DNA of 6,725 nucleotides from an uncultured Bacteroidales bacterium (GTDB lineage: Bacteria; Bacteroidota; Bacteroidia; Bacteroidales; ML635J-15). Below the pieces are notes generated by a model. That model worked only from the letters and a program-made list of their open reading frames with translations, ran no database searches and was not told the DNA's origin. The stretch is from contig CAJOEG010000134.1 in the NCBI GenBank assembly GCA_905233405.1, positions 1 to 6,725 on the forward strand, in the 5' to 3' direction. Below, piece after piece: positions 1 to 6,408 of the stretch. How positions within the stretch are numbered: position 1 is the first letter of the stretch; each line of letters starts with the position of its first letter. The position numbers were made by a program, and so were the translations under genes.

Positions 1-1
1 A

Positions 2-328
2 AAACGGATGGAACAGAACTGCATTCCAGTGCAATATCTTTCGGTAGCCGACGGTCAGTTGCACGACTACACCGGCGAAGCCGTTGCCGAAAATCCACTG
101 TTGCGCCACCTCGTCTATAACCTCAGCGAATCGGCCTACGAGAAATACACGATTCCACCAGCGATATACATAAACCTGAAAGTCACGAAGAACATTGGCA
201 AATGGCTTAGCATGTCGCTTTTTGTAAACAAACTGCTCGACTATACACCCGACTTCAGGCGCAACGATGTGCTTATCAGGCGTAATGCAACGCCTTATTT
301 CGGTATGGAAATAAATATGAAAATTTAA
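2..328 (+). CDS. TonB-dependent outer-membrane receptor, C-terminal end (partial)
   Basis: This is the 3' end of a longer gene; the frame is open to the left window edge (Lys-Arg precede the first Met at 8), so that Met is internal and not the start. About 108 residues are visible. They carry alternating hydrophobic/polar strands and a segment YINLKVTKNIGKWLSMSLFV, then a polar turn and the ending RNATPYFGMEINMKI. This is the usual look of the last strands of a TonB-dependent receptor beta-barrel, where 'PYFGME/LN' is a common terminal pattern. Such receptors import ligands (siderophores, glycans, cobalamin and others) across the outer membrane using TonB energy; the substrate cannot be read from this fragment. 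The DUF4876 lipoprotein starts 12 nt downstream, so the two are probably co-transcribed, and that pairing supports the call. The terminal residue is Ile rather than the more usual aromatic. Confidence 0.8.
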   Translation, partial: KRMEQNCIPVQYLSVADGQLHDYTGEAVAENPLLRHLVYNLSESAYEKYTIPPAIYINLKVTKNIGKWLSMSLFVNKLLDYTPDFRRNDVLIRRNATPYFGMEINMKI

Positions 329-340
329 ACACATTAATAT

Positions 341-1624
341 ATGAAGAAACATGTAATTTTTCTAATGATTCTTGCGACAATCCTCGCATTCACATCCTGC
401 AAGAAGGATAATGTAAACTTTGTTTTCCCGACAGGCAACATACGGATTATCCTTCCCGAAAATGCCAACATAACCGCACGGAACAACCAGACCGTAAAGT
501 TCACCAACCGCACCACAAACGAAGTGAAAACCGTCAGTTACGGCGATGAAGTGGAACTCACAAAAGGTCTGTACGACTGCGACTATACCGCCGAAGTGGA
601 ATACATTGTCGATGGCGTAACCTGCAATGCAATGCTGAGCGGAAGCGTAAGCTCGGTGAACATTATCGACGAAACGGGCTTTCCCATTACCACCTACCTT
701 ATGGTTTCGTGCAACGACTTCATAATCGAAGAGATATTCTTCACGGGTACACTGCGACCATCGGGCACAACCTACAACGGCGACAGCTACATAAAATTGT
801 ACAACAATACCGACAAGGTGCTGTATGCCGATGGCGTTGCAATTCTGGAATCGGAGTTCACCTCGACTACAAAATACGACTACTCACCCGACATTCAGGC
901 TACTACGATGACGGTAGAAGCCATTTATGTAATCCCCGGCAGTGGAACAGAGCATCCCGTGCAACCCGGTGAAAGCATTGTAATTTGTGATGTCGGCATC
1001 GACCACCGCGACGCAAATCCCAACTCGTTCGACCTTAGCCACGCCGACTTCGAGTGGTACGACGAATCTACATCGCCACAAAACCTCGACATTGACGGAG
1101 CAACCGTACCCAATATGGACAAATGGTACTGCTACACGGCAAGCTACTGGATTTTGCACAACCGCGGTTTCAGGTCGTACGCCATAGCAAGGATTCCAAT
1201 CGCCAAGGAAGCCTACCTGCAAAGCTATTCGTACACCTACAACTACACGATGCACCTTGCCGCCGGTGACTTTGATATGCAGCGCACCGCCTACCAGATT
1301 CCCAACGAATGGATTATCGACGGCGTGAACTGTAGCGTAGAAGCAGAACGCAAATGGAACATCCTGCCGCCAAACATCGATGCAGGCTGGACTCACTGCG
1401 GAACAATCGACCACGACCAGACTCGCTATTTCAAGAGCGTTCGCCGCAAAATGCTGTCGCTAACATCCGACGGACGAAGAGTACTGAAGGACACCAACAA
1501 TTCCACCGACGACTTCAACACCGAATGCGTGCCTTCGCTAATCGAGCAGCAAGGAACCGCCACCGATGCCAACGGCACACCAGCAAATGGGGTAACATAC
1601 GATGGGATAACACCTATGAATTGA
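341..1624 (+). CDS. DUF4876-type surface lipoprotein
   Basis: A 427-residue protein with a lipoprotein signal (basic MKKH, hydrophobic stretch, LAFTSC with the lipidated Cys at residue 20). The mature start CKKD resembles the Lys/acidic surface-export signals described for Bacteroidetes lipoproteins, so it probably sits on the cell surface. Residues about 30-115 look like an Ig-like/carboxypeptidase-regulatory beta domain (NIRIILPENANITARN...). From about 128 there is a lamin-tail-like core: EIFFTGTLRPSGTTYNGDSY, KLYNNTDKVLYADG near residue 153, then VQPGESIVICD and NSFDLSHADFEWYD. This combination is what I recall for DUF4876 proteins, which are usually coded directly after a TonB-dependent receptor, as here (12-nt gap). 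It may act as the receptor's surface accessory lipoprotein, which is inference. The first ATG gives a complete signal peptide, so I accept it. Codon use is GC-richer than the AT-rich block downstream. Confidence 0.8.
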   Translation: MKKHVIFLMILATILAFTSCKKDNVNFVFPTGNIRIILPENANITARNNQTVKFTNRTTNEVKTVSYGDEVELTKGLYDCDYTAEVEYIVDGVTCNAMLSGSVSSVNIIDETGFPITTYLMVSCNDFIIEEIFFTGTLRPSGTTYNGDSYIKLYNNTDKVLYADGVAILESEFTSTTKYDYSPDIQATTMTVEAIYVIPGSGTEHPVQPGESIVICDVGIDHRDANPNSFDLSHADFEWYDESTSPQNLDIDGATVPNMDKWYCYTASYWILHNRGFRSYAIARIPIAKEAYLQSYSYTYNYTMHLAAGDFDMQRTAYQIPNEWIIDGVNCSVEAERKWNILPPNIDAGWTHCGTIDHDQTRYFKSVRRKMLSLTSDGRRVLKDTNNSTDDFNTECVPSLIEQQGTATDANGTPANGVTYDGITPMN

Positions 1625-1652
1625 TTTACGATTTTAGATTGACGATTTACGA
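1625..1652. repeat. Tandem heptamer repeat directly after the stop codon
   Basis: Four adjacent 7-bp units begin on the base after the DUF4876 stop: TTTACGA, TTTTAGA, TTGACGA, TTTACGA (starts 1625, 1632, 1639, 1646). The first and last are identical, the others differ by one or two bases. It is a short degenerate microsatellite outside the coding frame. No function is evident; replication slippage is the simplest origin. Confidence 0.7.
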
Positions 1653-1680
1653 TTAGCTACGCTGAGCTGAAGGTTGAAAC

Positions 1681-1700
1681 GGACGATGCGTGCATCGTCC
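1681..1700. repeat. Short perfect inverted repeat, 9-bp arms
   Basis: GGACGATGC and GCATCGTCC are perfect reverse complements separated by two bases (GT). A hairpin would form with a slightly larger loop. It starts 57 bases after the DUF4876 stop, so it could act as a transcript end or 3' stabiliser for the receptor-DUF4876 operon. There is no T-run after it, which argues against a classical intrinsic terminator. It directly precedes a series of smaller GC hairpins and may be the first member of that cluster. Confidence 0.6.
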
Positions 1701-1709
1701 CAAACATAG

Positions 1710-1779
1710 ACGGCGAAGCCATAGAAACGCCGCAGGCATTGAACGGCGCAGCCCTCAACGAAGTTAAACGGCGTCAGCC
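1710..1779. repeat. Cluster of ACGGCGnAGCC-like mini-hairpin units
   Basis: Four related units occur at 1710-1720 (ACGGCGAAGCC), 1727-1737 (ACGCCGCAGGC), 1743-1753 (ACGGCGCAGCC) and 1768-1779 (ACGGCGTCAGCC). Each contains a GGC/GCC pair (or GCC/GGC) around a 3-4 base loop. Three are preceded by AAC or AAAC and separated by AT-richer spacers of about 5 to 14 bases. They are not in any convincing reading frame. The cluster resembles dispersed intergenic repeats seen in some Bacteroidota genomes, but I cannot name a family. Confidence 0.5.
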
Positions 1780-1879
1780 ATATAAACCTAGAAACAACCT
1801 ACCCATGCGCACATTTTTAACCAGCATAATATGCAATTCTTAATCACAAATGAAAATTTTTCAAAAAATATCATATTTA

Positions 1880-1910
1880 TTTGTGGATTGTGAAAAATGT
1901 ATTATCTTCG
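1880..1910 (+). promoter_or_regulatory. Bacteroidetes-type promoter candidate for the lipoprotein-protease unit
   Basis: A perfect -33 box TTTG at 1880-1883 is followed by 19 bases and then TATCTTCG at 1903-1910. That matches TAnnTTTG at all fixed positions except one (C for T). The spacing is within the 19-21 bases known for the Bacteroidetes primary sigma factor. Transcription would start near 1916-1918, giving a 5' leader of about 175 nt before the lipoprotein ATG at 2093. The placement within the AT-rich block suggests that the lipoprotein-protease pair has its own promoter rather than relying on the receptor operon. Confidence 0.5.
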
Positions 1911-1914
1911 TCCC

Positions 1915-1947
1915 GTTGACGATAAAATTAGTGACTTTGTCGTTAAC
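1915..1947 (+). promoter_or_regulatory. 12-bp stem-loop at the predicted 5' end of the transcript
   Basis: The arms GTTGACGATAAA (1915-1926) and TTTGTCGTTAAC (1936-1947) pair along all 12 positions, ten Watson-Crick and two G-U, around a 9-base loop. The two G-U positions mean the DNA is an imperfect palindrome but the RNA can fold completely, which hints at an RNA role. It lies at or just after the predicted transcription start, so a 5' stabilising hairpin or a regulatory leader is plausible. An operator for a dimeric regulator is the alternative. Confidence 0.4.
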
Positions 1948-2092
1948 TGTAGGCGACACGGGGAAGAGATATTATTCACATAACACTAGAAAGGAGTTTT
2001 TGTACAGCGTTTTGTACTTTGCAGGTGATGGGATTATGCAATGTGCGAAATTAAAACAGGTAACAATCCCTAAAACGATAAAAGAATAGACA

Positions 2093-2611
2093 ATGAATAA
2101 AATTAAAATGCTACTGAAAGCACAAATACCCTTCGTAATGGTTATGGTAGCGGCCATTGGAGCAATGCTCGGCGCGGGGTGTGAAAAACAAAAAATTGAA
2201 AATCCGCAGGATGCATCACAAGTTGCACAGCAAAATCCACAGCAACAGCAGCAATCGGACACAAGATTATTGTCGCTCAATGGCTATCTTCATGGGGAAT
2301 GGCATTGCGAAATAAATGACAGCACATCAATAGTTCTCAATATTGACACTACTTCTAATACTTTTTCTGCATTTTCGGAAAACTGGAATGAACATTCAGG
2401 ACTTTTGATGGGAGATGGTAGTGTAGAACATTATTATATGAATGGCGACACATTATTTGTTACGCAGATTGATGATATGCAAATCTCTCAAAATGTAACT
2501 TTTCCTTGGTTGATACGGCGTATATCTCAAGAAACAATGGAAATGTTCTATTTGGGCTTTTTACCTCAAGGTGGAATTATTCATAAAGTGGATTATTTGT
2601 ATAACCGTTAA
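2093..2611 (+). CDS. Small lipoprotein with Q-rich linker and lipocalin-like beta domain
   Basis: A 172-residue protein of no family I can name. Residues 1-29 form a long export signal (MNKIKMLLKAQ, then a hydrophobic stretch) ending LGAGC, which makes Cys30 the likely lipidated residue; the lipobox is atypical because Leu sits at -4 rather than -3. Residues 31-58 are a flexible, Gln-rich linker with five consecutive Gln (50-54). Residues 60-172 alternate in short beta strands (GEWHCEINDSTSIVLNID, DGSVEHYYMNGDTLFVTQID, MEMFYLGF), resembling the 'W...L...G.T' pattern of lipocalin-like domains found in many small Bacteroidetes lipoproteins. It is anchored in the outer or inner membrane; the side is uncertain. 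The S8 protease begins 11 nt downstream, so the two are probably co-expressed and may work together. It is AT-rich compared with the DUF4876 gene. The start is the only one that gives a complete signal sequence. Confidence 0.7.
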   Translation: MNKIKMLLKAQIPFVMVMVAAIGAMLGAGCEKQKIENPQDASQVAQQNPQQQQQSDTRLLSLNGYLHGEWHCEINDSTSIVLNIDTTSNTFSAFSENWNEHSGLLMGDGSVEHYYMNGDTLFVTQIDDMQISQNVTFPWLIRRISQETMEMFYLGFLPQGGIIHKVDYLYNR

Positions 2612-2622
2612 ATTTAGGAATT

Positions 2623-5600
2623 ATGAGAAAATTTTTTTTGATAATAATAGCAATTTTGTCTGTATATGCAGGAAAGTCACAGATTTGTTATACATATAAC
2701 AAGGATAAAAGTAAAAACCTGTTTGAATTAATTGATAATGTGAAAGTTGTTAGTGTAGAATCTTCATTAGATTTGCAGAAAGTACAAGAGATTAAAGCCT
2801 TTTTAAAGAAATATGGCAAAGAGTACAATGAGTTAAATGATAAGATGTACAAAGTAGGTCTAAGTAATGACAATAAAGATTTACTCTGTAAGATGATGAA
2901 CAATGACTCATCTAAAGTTCATTTCTGTAATTTGTTGATGTATGAAGACTCTACTATACAGTGGACTTCAAATAGGTTGTTCGTAAAAATATTTCCATAC
3001 ACTAATTTATCTAAACTGCTCACAGATAACAATATACCATATTGTGGCATTAAACAATTTGGGTCTAATCCTAATGTATATATTGTGAGTCTTACAGGAA
3101 CAGAGGATAAATCTATAGAATATGCTAATAAATTATTTGAAACAGGTGACGTTATCTATGCACAACCAATATTCTGGAAAGAAATAAAACCAAGCAGCAA
3201 CCCATATTTTTCTTATCAGTGGGGGCTTAATAACACTGGTCAATATGCTGGAACTTCTGGTTTCGATATAAATGTTCAGAACGCTTGGAATATTTCAACA
3301 GGTACTAATATTAAAGTCGCGGTTATAGACGAAGGGGTCGATTTAACGCATCCTGATTTATATAATAATTTGTTACAAGGTTATGATGCGACGGATGCCG
3401 CTTTAGGTGGAAGTAATGGAAGTTGTAAAGGGAATGATGCACATGGAACTTGTTGCGCAGGAATTATTGCTGCTGAAGATAACAATATAGGTGTTGTTGG
3501 TGTTGCATACAATGCAAATGTAATTCCTATCAGGATTGCTTATGTTAATTCTGTTTATCCTCACAATTGGATAACATGTGAAGATTGGATTGTAGATGGT
3601 TTGAATATGGCATGGGATTATTATGGTGCAGATGTTTTGAGTAATTCATGGGGAGGTGGTTCCAATTCCAATGCTATAAATGACGAAATAGAGGCTGCGG
3701 TAGAAAATGGAAGAAACGGTAAAGGTTGCGTAGTTTCTTTTGCTTCTGGAAATTATAATCAAAATTCAGTTTTATATCCTGCATCATTACCACAAGTTAT
3801 TGCGGTTGGAGCAATTAGCCCTTGCGGAGAACGGAAAAGTCCAACATCATGTGATACAGAAACAACATGGGGAAGTAATTATGGAACCGCTTTAAGCATA
3901 GTTGCACCTGGCGTTCTTATTCCTACTACAGATATTCAAGGTGCTGCAGGATATAATCCCAATATGACAATTCATACAGACAATAATGGGATATTAGTAA
4001 GTCAAGATTTTTCAAATACAGATTATACTATTTGGTTTAATGGGACTTCATCTGCTTGTCCTCATGTTTCTGGTGTAGCAGCATTGATTTTATCCGCAAA
4101 TCCAAACCTAACAGGCCAGCAAGTCCGCGACATAATAGAGACTACTGCACAGAAAATCCGTAATGTAGATACAGACCCATTAAATGGATTGTATAGTTAT
4201 GCTGTATCGTCTGACCACCCAAACGGTTCGTGGAACAATCAAGTGGGTTATGGTCTTGTAGATGCCTACGCGGCAGTACAGGCAGCAGTAAACTACAATA
4301 CCGACCTATATGTCCGCGACTATGCAACTGACGACGGTACGGAGCCGAGCGTTACTGATATTATGTGGAATAGCCCCGATATATGGGTGGAAAACCTGTA
4401 TGGCAATGTAATACAGAATCCTACTGGTGGCACGCCCTGCTATGTTTGTGTAGAAGTTCACAACAGAACCAACATTGCTTCGTCGGGAACAGAAACATTG
4501 TTGCTTAACTGGGCAAAGGCAGGTGTTGACTTGCAATGGAATCACAACTGGATTGGCACCAACTATTTTAACTGTGGCGGAACATACGTGGCAAAGGGTG
4601 GTGTAATAACCTCTGGCGAAACGATTCCTGCAATCCCTGCAAACGGTAGTACAGTAGTAAGGGTATTGTGGACACCGCCAATGCCGTCGAATTATTCAAA
4701 CTGTACTGAATTTAACACAGACCCATGGCATTTCTGCCTTGCAGCGCGTGTTCACGACGGCAACACAATTCCAAACGAAAACTCGACAAACTACGGAATG
4801 GGCGCTTTCACCCTTAACAGCAACAATGTTGCGTGGAAGAACATTTCCATTATGAACAGTTCTGTAAACACTGCGGTCGTATCGGTATCAAAACCTGCAA
4901 ATATGACAAGTTCGTTGAGCATAGAATATGTTGAACATCCAAACACTTATGGCGAAACATTGTCGCAGTTTGCAAGGGTAAATATGTATTTCGACACAAA
5001 CCTTACAAGCGCATGGAATCTTGGCGGAAGCCATTTCAGCGGCGTAAAGGTGAACGGTACAGGCGAATTTATGGTTATAAACGATACGGCAGTATTAAGC
5101 GACATTATGCTTGACACTGGACTTGTATGCACAATGCTTACCGAAGTAAATTTCTTCTCGAACAAGACACCGAAGGACAATGTTTTCGAATTTGACATTA
5201 TGCTTTATTCGGGAACGACATTTATCGGAGCAGAGCACTATGTTGCCATAAAGGACAAGAAGGGCGGAATAAAGGCGATTGCCCGCGACGATACCAAGTC
5301 GTTTGCTGGTGACGAAGTGACATTCTACGCCGAAACAAACAACAGTAATGTGTCGTACAAGTGGTACAGCCAGAACGGTGAAACGCTTGGAACGGGAACG
5401 GATTTGACCGTTTATCCGCGACAGAGCCAGTCGTACATACTTGAAGTAAAGTCCGATGACGAAGGTTTCATTGATATGGATACCGTATGCGTACAGATAT
5501 GCCGCGGTGCAATAGTGGGATTGTCGCCAAATCCGACATCTGATATTTTGAACATAGAGTACAGGCTTGAAGAAAATATAAGCAGTGCTACTGTAAGTAT

Positions 5601-5766
5601 TTCCAACGGTTTGGGTATAGTTATGCGTACAATACCAGTTTCGAATACACAGAACAGGAATACGGTACAGACTAATATCCAAGGTTTGACAAGCGGACGC
5701 TACAGTGTTGAACTCAAATTGCCTAACGGCGAAATTTTAGACGCTAAATCAATAATTGTACAATAA
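2623..5766 (+). CDS. T9SS-exported subtilisin-like (S8) serine protease
   Basis: A 1047-residue secreted endopeptidase. Residues 1-19 are a signal peptide (MRKFFLIIIAILSVYAGKS) with probable cleavage before Gln20, a common Bacteroidetes arrangement. A propeptide-like region follows to about 195. The catalytic domain, about 200-555, has a full triad: Asp236 in VAVIDEGVD, His274 in DAHGTCCAG and Ser476 in NGTSSACPHVSG, plus the oxyanion Asn377 in FASGN. About 560-745 (from DLYVRDYATDDG) looks like a CARDB-type beta-sandwich, another beta region follows, and an Ig/PKD-like domain spans about 885-960. Residues from about 965 are a type A T9SS sorting domain (GLSPNPTSDILNIEYRL ... SGRYSVELKLPNGE), so it should cross the outer membrane through the Por system and be anchored or released at the surface. 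A weak AGGA lies 3 nt before the ATG. Codon composition changes from AT-rich to host-like near 4090, within the end of the catalytic domain. The substrate is unknown; activity is expected since all key residues are present. Confidence 0.93.
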   Translation: MRKFFLIIIAILSVYAGKSQICYTYNKDKSKNLFELIDNVKVVSVESSLDLQKVQEIKAFLKKYGKEYNELNDKMYKVGLSNDNKDLLCKMMNNDSSKVHFCNLLMYEDSTIQWTSNRLFVKIFPYTNLSKLLTDNNIPYCGIKQFGSNPNVYIVSLTGTEDKSIEYANKLFETGDVIYAQPIFWKEIKPSSNPYFSYQWGLNNTGQYAGTSGFDINVQNAWNISTGTNIKVAVIDEGVDLTHPDLYNNLLQGYDATDAALGGSNGSCKGNDAHGTCCAGIIAAEDNNIGVVGVAYNANVIPIRIAYVNSVYPHNWITCEDWIVDGLNMAWDYYGADVLSNSWGGGSNSNAINDEIEAAVENGRNGKGCVVSFASGNYNQNSVLYPASLPQVIAVGAISPCGERKSPTSCDTETTWGSNYGTALSIVAPGVLIPTTDIQGAAGYNPNMTIHTDNNGILVSQDFSNTDYTIWFNGTSSACPHVSGVAALILSANPNLTGQQVRDIIETTAQKIRNVDTDPLNGLYSYAVSSDHPNGSWNNQVGYGLVDAYAAVQAAVNYNTDLYVRDYATDDGTEPSVTDIMWNSPDIWVENLYGNVIQNPTGGTPCYVCVEVHNRTNIASSGTETLLLNWAKAGVDLQWNHNWIGTNYFNCGGTYVAKGGVITSGETIPAIPANGSTVVRVLWTPPMPSNYSNCTEFNTDPWHFCLAARVHDGNTIPNENSTNYGMGAFTLNSNNVAWKNISIMNSSVNTAVVSVSKPANMTSSLSIEYVEHPNTYGETLSQFARVNMYFDTNLTSAWNLGGSHFSGVKVNGTGEFMVINDTAVLSDIMLDTGLVCTMLTEVNFFSNKTPKDNVFEFDIMLYSGTTFIGAEHYVAIKDKKGGIKAIARDDTKSFAGDEVTFYAETNNSNVSYKWYSQNGETLGTGTDLTVYPRQSQSYILEVKSDDEGFIDMDTVCVQICRGAIVGLSPNPTSDILNIEYRLEENISSATVSISNGLGIVMRTIPVSNTQNRNTVQTNIQGLTSGRYSVELKLPNGEILDAKSIIVQ

Positions 5767-5780
5767 TTAGTTTTTTATAA

Positions 5781-5844
5781 GATTATCCGCAATTATCTCT
5801 AAAATCAGAAATCATTTGTTCTGTTTTGGTGGTTGCGGATAATC
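5781..5844 (+). terminator. Nested inverted repeat, likely terminator or structured leader
   Basis: Perfect 12-bp arms GATTATCCGCAA (5781-5792) and TTGCGGATAATC (5833-5844) enclose 40 bases. Inside, AAAATCAGAA (5801-5810) pairs with TTCTGTTTT (5819-5827) with one bulged base, leaving an 8-base loop. The transcript could therefore fold into an extended two-part stem, followed by GCTTTT. It begins 14 bases after the protease stop, which fits a transcript end for the lipoprotein-protease unit. The T-run is short, so a structured leader for the DUF6850 gene, which starts 45 bases later, is the alternative. Confidence 0.5.
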
Positions 5845-6219
5845 GCTTTTGTAATAATTTTAGAATCGTTGAACTACTGAATTTTCCCAATGCGATTTTT
5901 TACTACAACCATATTCCTTCTCTTTTTTGCCATCGCCAATGCCGCCAACGACACCATTCCCATTGCAATAAGGATAAACGACGGCACGGAAAAATACGGT
6001 GATTTCATACCATTTGAAAAACCGTCCGTCAAGGTTTTAAAACGCAAATACTCGCTGACAAGCGTTTCGGTCGGTGCAACATTAAGAAACGAAAGCAGAG
6101 CCGTAATGCCTCAGCTCGGCAAAGGTGAGTTTTCTGGCAACTTCAACGCCAATACATTTATAACCCACAAGAAGGGTGCCACTTGGGGAAATGCCTCGTA
6201 CACCAATGGCAAGATAACC

Positions 6220-6327
6220 GATGTGCAGTTCAACGAGACCCTTGTCTTGCGCGCGCTGAACGATGGAGCAGTGAAGCGGCGAGTCAAGGGCCTCGGGCAT
6301 AACGGTGAGTATGTCGATGCGCATCAT
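6220..6327 (-). pseudogene. trmD: trmD 5' fragment (first ~36 codons) embedded antisense
   Basis: On the minus strand, reading from ATG at 6327, the protein is MMRIDILTVMPEALDSPLH then CSIVQRAQDKGLVELHI. This matches the start of bacterial TrmD, the S-adenosylmethionine-dependent tRNA (guanine-37 N1) methyltransferase, especially Bacteroidales versions (MRIDI-V-PE, SI--RA--KGL-E-H). The next family segment, with the NLRDYT and GGGAGM motifs of the SAM knot, is absent; instead the frame runs on as the antisense of the DUF6850 gene (GYLAIGVRG...) for 45 more codons. TrmD is normally about 225-255 residues, so only about 15% is here. It cannot be functional. The true start is either of two adjacent ATG codons; the second (6324) fits the family better. 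An intact copy is expected elsewhere in the genome because the enzyme is essential or nearly so. Confidence 0.8.
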
Positions 6328-6408
6328 TGTTGTTGGGATGGTTGGTTACATTTTTTGCTAAAGCGAGTGCAAAATTACACAAAATTTTGTGTGGCAAGCG
6401 CATGATGT
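6328..6408 (-). promoter_or_regulatory. Probable trmD upstream region carried with the fragment, with palindrome
   Basis: This stretch fits neither the DUF6850 frame nor any ORF, and it lies directly upstream of the trmD start on the minus strand. It contains a perfect 16-bp palindrome ACACAAAATTTTGTGT at 6377-6392. On the minus strand, TAATTTTG (6370-6377) is an exact TAnnTTTG -7 box, about 43-50 bases before the ATG. No TTTG -33 box is found at 19-21 bases; it may lie beyond the right junction (about 6400-6412). The region is more AT-rich than the DUF6850 sequence on either side. Confidence 0.4.

Larger units (their letters stand above)
1850..2089 (+). other. Doubtful 79-codon ORF in the leader region, possible LRR_5 relic
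   Basis: I do not accept this as a normal gene, but it is the only reading frame in the 468-base gap between the DUF4876 gene and the lipoprotein gene. It has no signal peptide or Shine-Dalgarno sequence, and its middle lies over the best promoter candidate in the area. The last part reads YFAGDGIMQCAKLKQVTIP followed by KTIKE and a stop. The spacing C-x2-L-x2-VTIP-x2-I matches BspA-type leucine-rich repeats (LRR_5), which are common in Bacteroidetes surface proteins. It could therefore be a worn fragment of an LRR gene, or the match may be chance over so short a stretch. The N-terminal 45 residues show nothing recognisable. Confidence 0.2.

Noticed and set aside
884..1414. 176-codon minus-strand ORF opposite the DUF4876 gene
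   Set aside because: Antisense to a confident lipoprotein gene; Cys- and Val-rich low-quality protein with no family resemblance.
1710..1779. CRISPR array
   Set aside because: Units are only 11-12 bases, spacers are 5-14 bases and irregular, and no cas genes are present.
2015..2021. TACTTTG as a -7 promoter box for the lipoprotein gene
   Set aside because: One base short of TAnnTTTG, and no TTTG lies 19-21 bases upstream (the nearest is 12 bases away); the candidate at 1880-1910 is better.
5095..5682. 195-codon minus-strand ORF opposite the protease C-terminus
   Set aside because: It lies wholly antisense to a well-supported T9SS protease, has no recognisable motif or signal, and its length follows from the low TAA/TAG/TGA complement content of this codon usage.
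5781..5844. Invertible promoter (phase-variation switch) between the inverted repeats
   Set aside because: The 40-base spacer is too short for known Bacteroidetes invertible promoters, it contains no TTTG/TAnnTTTG pair, and no invertase gene is nearby.
6082..6327. 81-codon minus-strand ORF as a complete small gene
   Set aside because: Only the first ~36 codons resemble TrmD; the rest is the exact antisense of the DUF6850 coding sequence, so it is a chance fusion.
6403..6405. In-frame TGA read through as a sense codon or selenocysteine
   Set aside because: The codons before the TGA are trmD antisense and not family-like, so the stop is explained by the foreign segment. There is no selenocysteine context, and the other genes use TGA as a stop (the DUF4876 gene at 1622).
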